Origin: an uncultured Prevotellaceae bacterium | Lineage (GTDB): Bacteria > Bacteroidota > Bacteroidia > Bacteroidales > Bacteroidaceae | Direction: 5' to 3' | Length of the DNA stretch: 8,767 bases | Assembly: GCA_902477365.1 (NCBI GenBank) | Contig: CABSGW010000104.1 | Location: forward strand, 1 to 8,767 | Shown: positions 6,329-8,767 of the stretch, one piece after another | How the letters are laid out: each line of letters opens with the position of its first letter | Position numbering within the stretch: the first letter of the stretch is position 1 | The notes under the pieces: model-generated | Databases searched by the model: none | Told to the model about the DNA's origin: nothing | The model's input: only the letters and a program-made list of their open reading frames with translations | Program-made: the position numbers and the translations under genes

Positions 6329-7408
6329 TCTTTTTAATTGTTCAATAATAAAAATATTCATTCGGACAGACAACCAAAACGATGGAGTAGCTCCGGGTTT
6401 AAGCCCTGCTGCTGCACTTTTTATAGTTTGAACTCCCCAACAATCAATACCCTTGGGGAAGAGAGAATCTGATATGCACTTACTTGCAACATCAACGTAA
6501 ACATCAGCATAATCTCTTTTTTCTCTTTTTTGGCGGTAATAATAAATTTGCTGTTGAGAAATTACAGGTACATCTATTCTTGGTGTCCATCCTCTACTAT
6601 AATATGCTGCCTCATCATTACGCTTCGGAGTAATACTACCATAATCTGAATAGGATACATTTATATTCGTAATGGCACTAACAATTTGTTCATAGAGGGA
6701 TATTTCTGAACATTTAATCTTCCCATTCATATTTCCGCTCAAACTGGTTACACTATCAGGAAAAGATGTACTGGTAAATATATACTCAACATTATGGATT
6801 GATTCTAATATTGCAGATATTCTACCCAAACAATCTATTGCTCTTGTTGTTGCTATTCTTATAAGCCCATCAACAATATAGCCCTGATCATAAAAGATAA
6901 ATAGTTGGGTATTATCGTTTATATTATCTTTTATGATTTTTATTTCTTCCTCTATGATGTTTGCATCTATTGCTGGATATATTTTATATCCAATTTTATT
7001 ATATTTTTCAGCGAAAGTTTTAATTTGCCTTACAAAATTCACATAACCTTCATCTTGATCATTAACAAGAAGCATAGGGGTAGCATTAGAATATTGGTTA
7101 TGTAATTTTGTAAATAACACATCCCAATTTGCATATCCATGTTGAAAATCATACAACTCATCTATTTGTTCGTTGCTTAAACTTTCTTCAGAAGTAATAT
7201 CAAAAAATACAAATGAAGAAGGATCTAAAAAATCACCTAACGCATCAATTCTTTTTTGCAAATCACCTATTTTATCGTTTTTGCTCTTACGTCCACGAGT
7301 AATTTCAGCAAGTACTCGAAAATCGGGATTAGAGAAAATAACCTTAGGAATATTTTTTAAGGCTCGATATTCTGCATCTCCTGTTTTAATTTGTAATGTA
7401 TATTTCAT
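6314..7408 (-). CDS. Beta-family protein (Beta_protein domain, PF14350 type)
   Basis: The product has 364 residues, is soluble, and matches the usual length of the family annotated as 'beta family protein'. Recognisable parts are the N-terminal KTGDAEYRALKN (8-19) and YSDYGSITPKR (253-263). Further on come the PRID segment (276-279), the YYYRQKREKRDYADVY stretch (289-304), CWGVQTI (323-329) and AAAGLKPGATPSFWLSVRMN (332-351). These are the blocks typical of this family's C-terminal half. Biochemical function is unknown to me; such proteins occur in phage and genome-island settings. It is the last gene of the minus-strand operon, eight bases behind the ImmA/IrrE-type peptidase. Its stop overlaps the end of the convergent nuclease-like gene. 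The family assignment rests on remembered motif blocks, not on a search. Confidence 0.7.
   Translation of the reverse strand: MKYTLQIKTGDAEYRALKNIPKVIFSNPDFRVLAEITRGRKSKNDKIGDLQKRIDALGDFLDPSSFVFFDITSEESLSNEQIDELYDFQHGYANWDVLFTKLHNQYSNATPMLLVNDQDEGYVNFVRQIKTFAEKYNKIGYKIYPAIDANIIEEEIKIIKDNINDNTQLFIFYDQGYIVDGLIRIATTRAIDCLGRISAILESIHNVEYIFTSTSFPDSVTSLSGNMNGKIKCSEISLYEQIVSAITNINVSYSDYGSITPKRNDEAAYYSRGWTPRIDVPVISQQQIYYYRQKREKRDYADVYVDVASKCISDSLFPKGIDCWGVQTIKSAAAGLKPGATPSFWLSVRMNIFIIEQLKRLSII
6316..6335 (+). terminator. Small hairpin plus T-run overlapping two stop codons
   Basis: AGATTAT (6316-6322) and ATAATCT (6325-6331) form a 7-bp stem with a two-base loop, followed by TTTT. It would end plus-strand transcription of the sce7726-like gene, whose TAA lies inside the right arm. 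The stop of the convergent gene abuts the left arm. The stem is AT-rich and therefore weak. Confidence 0.4.
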
Positions 7409-7416
7409 AATTCAAA

Positions 7417-7950
7417 CTAATTAGGGAATGACTTTATTATACCGAGCTTATATGCACGATATAAAATAGCTTTTTCCGTTACTTGAAAAAGGTTACTTAA
7501 CTGCTTTGGAGTATTTGTTCCAGCTTTGATTGCATTTTCAAAGGCTTCTTTAGGAATCAATAATTCAGCAGCAAAATCATTTGCGGCATATTCAATACCT
7601 AAACTATCTTCATTAGCATCCCGAAACAATGCTGTATCTTGGTGTTGGCCTTCCAAATTATTTTTGTGCAATGTATAATGTCCCAACTCATGTGCCAGCG
7701 TAAATCGCTGCCGAAGGGGAGATTGAAGACTATTTATAACAATAATAAATTTATCATCCTTCTTCTCAATGTAACCAGAAACATTATCACATAAAGGTTC
7801 TATTCTCAATTCAATATCCGACAAAGATTGCGTATAGGCAAAAACATCAAACACAGAATTTCTAACAAATTCAGTTTTATCTCTCAAAATATCGGTAGCA
7901 GCTTCTTGTGAGCTATTCTTCTCAATAAAAGAAGAATTTTGTTTAGTCAT
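7417..7950 (-). CDS. ImmA/IrrE-type zinc metallopeptidase
   Basis: The product has 177 residues from the start at 7950. The zinc site is clear: LAHELGHYTLH contains HExxH (87-91), and the third ligand is Glu120 in IEYAANDFAAELLIP, a hallmark of the ImmA/IrrE (COG2856) family. A helical C-terminal segment, TPKQLSNLFQVTEKAILYRAYKLGII, completes the fold. Known members cleave or inactivate partner regulators: ImmA acts on the repressor ImmR, and IrrE on DdrO. No helix-turn-helix domain is fused to it, and no repressor gene stands beside it. The ATG at 7950 shares ATGACTAA with the stop of the upstream membrane-protein gene, pointing to coupled translation; a longer start at 7980 (10 extra residues) is possible. 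Eight bases separate its stop from the Beta-family gene. Confidence 0.9.
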   Translation of the reverse strand: MTKQNSSFIEKNSSQEAATDILRDKTEFVRNSVFDVFAYTQSLSDIELRIEPLCDNVSGYIEKKDDKFIIVINSLQSPLRQRFTLAHELGHYTLHKNNLEGQHQDTALFRDANEDSLGIEYAANDFAAELLIPKEAFENAIKAGTNTPKQLSNLFQVTEKAILYRAYKLGIIKSFPN

Positions 7951-8494
7951 TCTCCGTCCCATCGTTATCTGTTGTTTCAAAACGTATTGAAGTATCTTCT
8001 AATTTTCTCACTCTTTTCTGTAATTCTTCAAAATCGTGAGATATATCGGATAATCCATTGCCAATCTTATCGTCAATAATTCCCCCAATTGTAGCATCAA
8101 CCTCTTTATCTATTCGCATCAATTCCAACCATTTGGTCTTAAGATGGGAATTTATATTCGTTTCTATTTTTTTATCGACATTCAACCCAAAAACCAATAC
8201 AACAATACCAATTACTGCTACCAAGATAGTAAGTAACCATGAAAAAAAGTTATATGTATGATTTGTATATTCTTGTGGAGATAAAACTAATCCATCTCGT
8301 TTTAATGACAGAAGTAGTTCCATAGAATTATTACTCAAAGAATCTACTTTCAACAATTCTTCAGAATTAACAATCCATGGGTATTTTTCTCCATTGACTA
8401 TATAAACTTCATATCCACAAGCATGGAAAATGAAGAATGCCACCGGAATCAATAATAAAATTATTGTAGGTAGCCACATACAAAATCTTTTCAT
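7943..8494 (-). CDS. Two-TM membrane protein with cytoplasmic coiled-coil tail
   Basis: I recognise no family. From the start at 8494 (MKRFCMWLP...) it has 183 residues. A membrane segment lies at ~6-26, an outer loop of ~55 residues at 27-82, and a second membrane segment at ~83-105 (FFSWLLTILVAVIGIVVLVFG). A charged helical tail follows, with heptad-like spacing near 151-172 (ISHDFEELQKRVRKLEDT). Both ends would be cytoplasmic. The frame is open to an ATG at 8581 (212 residues), and an ATG at 8512 also exists. The -7 element at 8519-8526 lies inside that extension, about 25 bases before 8494, so the shorter form is favoured. As first gene of the operon and translationally coupled to the peptidase gene, it could be its membrane anchor, sensor or substrate; that is inference. 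Confidence 0.72.
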   Translation of the reverse strand: MKRFCMWLPTIILLLIPVAFFIFHACGYEVYIVNGEKYPWIVNSEELLKVDSLSNNSMELLLSLKRDGLVLSPQEYTNHTYNFFSWLLTILVAVIGIVVLVFGLNVDKKIETNINSHLKTKWLELMRIDKEVDATIGGIIDDKIGNGLSDISHDFEELQKRVRKLEDTSIRFETTDNDGTEND

Positions 8495-8518
8495 AAACAA
8501 TAAAAATATCATTATTCG

Positions 8519-8526
8519 CAAAGATA
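8519..8526 (-). promoter_or_regulatory. -7 element for the three-gene accessory operon
   Basis: TATCTTTG on the minus strand fits TAnnTTTG exactly and matches the octamer found before thyA and the methyltransferase gene. Transcription would start near 8513, leaving a leader of about 20 bases to the ATG at 8494. This supports that start over 8581. Confidence 0.5.
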
Positions 8527-8540
8527 AGTAAATTATAATT

Positions 8541-8565
8541 TCGTTAGAATCTGAATCGTTAGATT
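8541..8565. promoter_or_regulatory. Tandem direct repeat just upstream of the operon promoter
   Basis: TCGTTAGAAT (8541-8550) and TCGTTAGATT (8556-8565) agree at nine of ten positions and are 15 bases apart start to start. The second copy overlaps a small inverted repeat, CGTTA-GATT-TAACG (8557-8570). Lying about 15-45 bases upstream of the -7 element, they could be an operator or activator site. The repeats are short, so chance is not excluded. Confidence 0.3.
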
Positions 8566-8601
8566 TAACGATATAAAACATTTTCCACTTGTTGTTGAAT
8601 T

Positions 8602-8608
8602 CCCCCCC
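8602..8608. other. C7 homopolymer upstream of the operon promoter
   Basis: A run of seven C (G on the minus strand) stands out in very AT-rich DNA, flanked by TGAATT and AATTCA arms (8596-8601, 8612-8617). It precedes the operon's promoter and lies in no called gene. Tract-length variation there could alter upstream promoter spacing, but nothing in a single sequence shows variation. Confidence 0.35.
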
Positions 8609-8651
8609 TATAATTCAGAACTTTATTATAAAATGAAATATTTGCGAAATC

Positions 8652-8741
8652 TCAAAAAAGAAGAGTATTTCCTAATGTGTACGAATAGGTAGGCACTATT
8701 CGTACTTTTTCGAATCTGCCTAATAATTCGTTTACCTCCAT
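8652..8741 (-). CDS. Short ORF near right edge, possible truncated mobile-element gene
   Basis: On the minus strand an ATG at 8741 opens MEVNELLGRFEKV..., continuing for 29 codons to a TGA at 8652-8654. The same frame is open to the window edge. In the preceding frame another open stretch ends at a TAA overlapping this ATG (ATGGAGGTAA), a typical coupled arrangement. The first 13 residues have the feel of the N-terminus of primase-like proteins of mobile elements, but that is memory-based and weak. After them the frame runs through the hairpin at 8679-8705, so the remainder may be a truncation product. Confidence 0.25.
   Translation of the reverse strand: MEVNELLGRFEKVRIVPTYSYTLGNTLLF
8679..8710 (+). 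terminator. Perfect 10-bp hairpin followed by a T-run
   Basis: GTACGAATAG (8679-8688) pairs perfectly with CTATTCGTAC (8696-8705) around a 7-base loop, and TTTTT follows at 8706-8710. This is a textbook intrinsic terminator for a plus-strand transcript, yet no clear plus-strand gene precedes it. It may instead be an attachment-site-like palindrome at the island's right end. Confidence 0.5.
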
Positions 8742-8767
8742 TTTCGCTGTCTTCCCATCGCGTCGTG

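Noticed and set aside
7951..7980. Upstream start for the ImmA/IrrE gene adding ten residues
   Set aside because: It would lengthen the overlap with the preceding gene to 38 bases; the ATG at 7950, overlapping the stop as ATGACTAA, is the more typical coupled start.
8633..8692. 19-codon plus-strand ORF ending in the right-edge hairpin
   Set aside because: Although an ATG, a stop and a terminator-like hairpin line up, there is no promoter match and the length is easily reached by chance.
5505..8710. AAAAAGTACG shared in opposite orientation near 5506 and 8701 as possible element ends
   Set aside because: A ten-base match of AT-rich sequence is expected by chance in a window this size, and no longer match surrounds it.
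1..8767. CRISPR array, rRNA, tRNA or insertion sequence
   Set aside because: No regularly spaced repeats, no full tRNA fold, no rRNA-like sequence and no transposase or integrase frame were found.

Overview
This window looks like a chromosomal segment of a Bacteroidales bacterium, most likely Bacteroides or a close relative. Three things support this. Gene starts lack classical Shine-Dalgarno sequences. Several genes are preceded by the Bacteroidetes-type -7 element TAnnTTTG. The housekeeping proteins (ThyA, FolA, RsmF-like methyltransferase, DoxX) have a Bacteroidales flavour. The left part (1 to about 5080) has a moderate GC content and ordinary codon usage. From about 5080 to the right edge the DNA is strikingly AT-rich, which marks an accessory or horizontally acquired island.

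Left, conserved part. The 3' portion of an AraC-type regulator (1-441, +) converges on an RsmF-type rRNA m5C methyltransferase gene (457-1875, -). The methyltransferase gene and the thymidylate synthase gene thyA (1994-2788, +) are divergent, and each has its own -7 element in a 118-base gap. thyA is followed after 18 bases by folA, dihydrofolate reductase (2807-3301, +). Together they form the dTMP/folate cycle: ThyA turns dUMP into dTMP and releases dihydrofolate, and FolA reduces it back to tetrahydrofolate. Converging on folA is a DoxX-family membrane protein gene (3308-3748, -). Upstream of it, behind a perfect 13-bp hairpin, lies a membrane-anchored transglutaminase-like protein gene (3856-5070, -).

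Junction, 5071-5713. This gene-poor, AT-rich stretch holds the promoter of the transglutaminase-like gene, three consecutive perfect inverted repeats (15, 17 and 12 bp), a possible broken small gene on the minus strand, and back-to-back -7 elements.

Right, accessory part. A PD-(D/E)XK nuclease-like protein of the sce7726 type (5714-6328, +) converges, with a 15-base overlap, on a compact three-gene minus-strand operon. In order of transcription the operon encodes a two-TM coiled-coil membrane protein (8494-7943), an ImmA/IrrE-type zinc peptidase (7950-7417) and a Beta-family protein (7408-6314). The tight packing, a single promoter, AT-rich composition and protein types resemble a defence-island cassette. 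One reading is that the membrane protein senses, the peptidase switches, and the Beta-family protein and perhaps the nuclease-like protein act, but that is inference and no function is shown by the sequence. Beyond 8582 there is a hairpin with a T-tail and a short open frame running off the right edge, possibly the start or remnant of another mobile-element gene.
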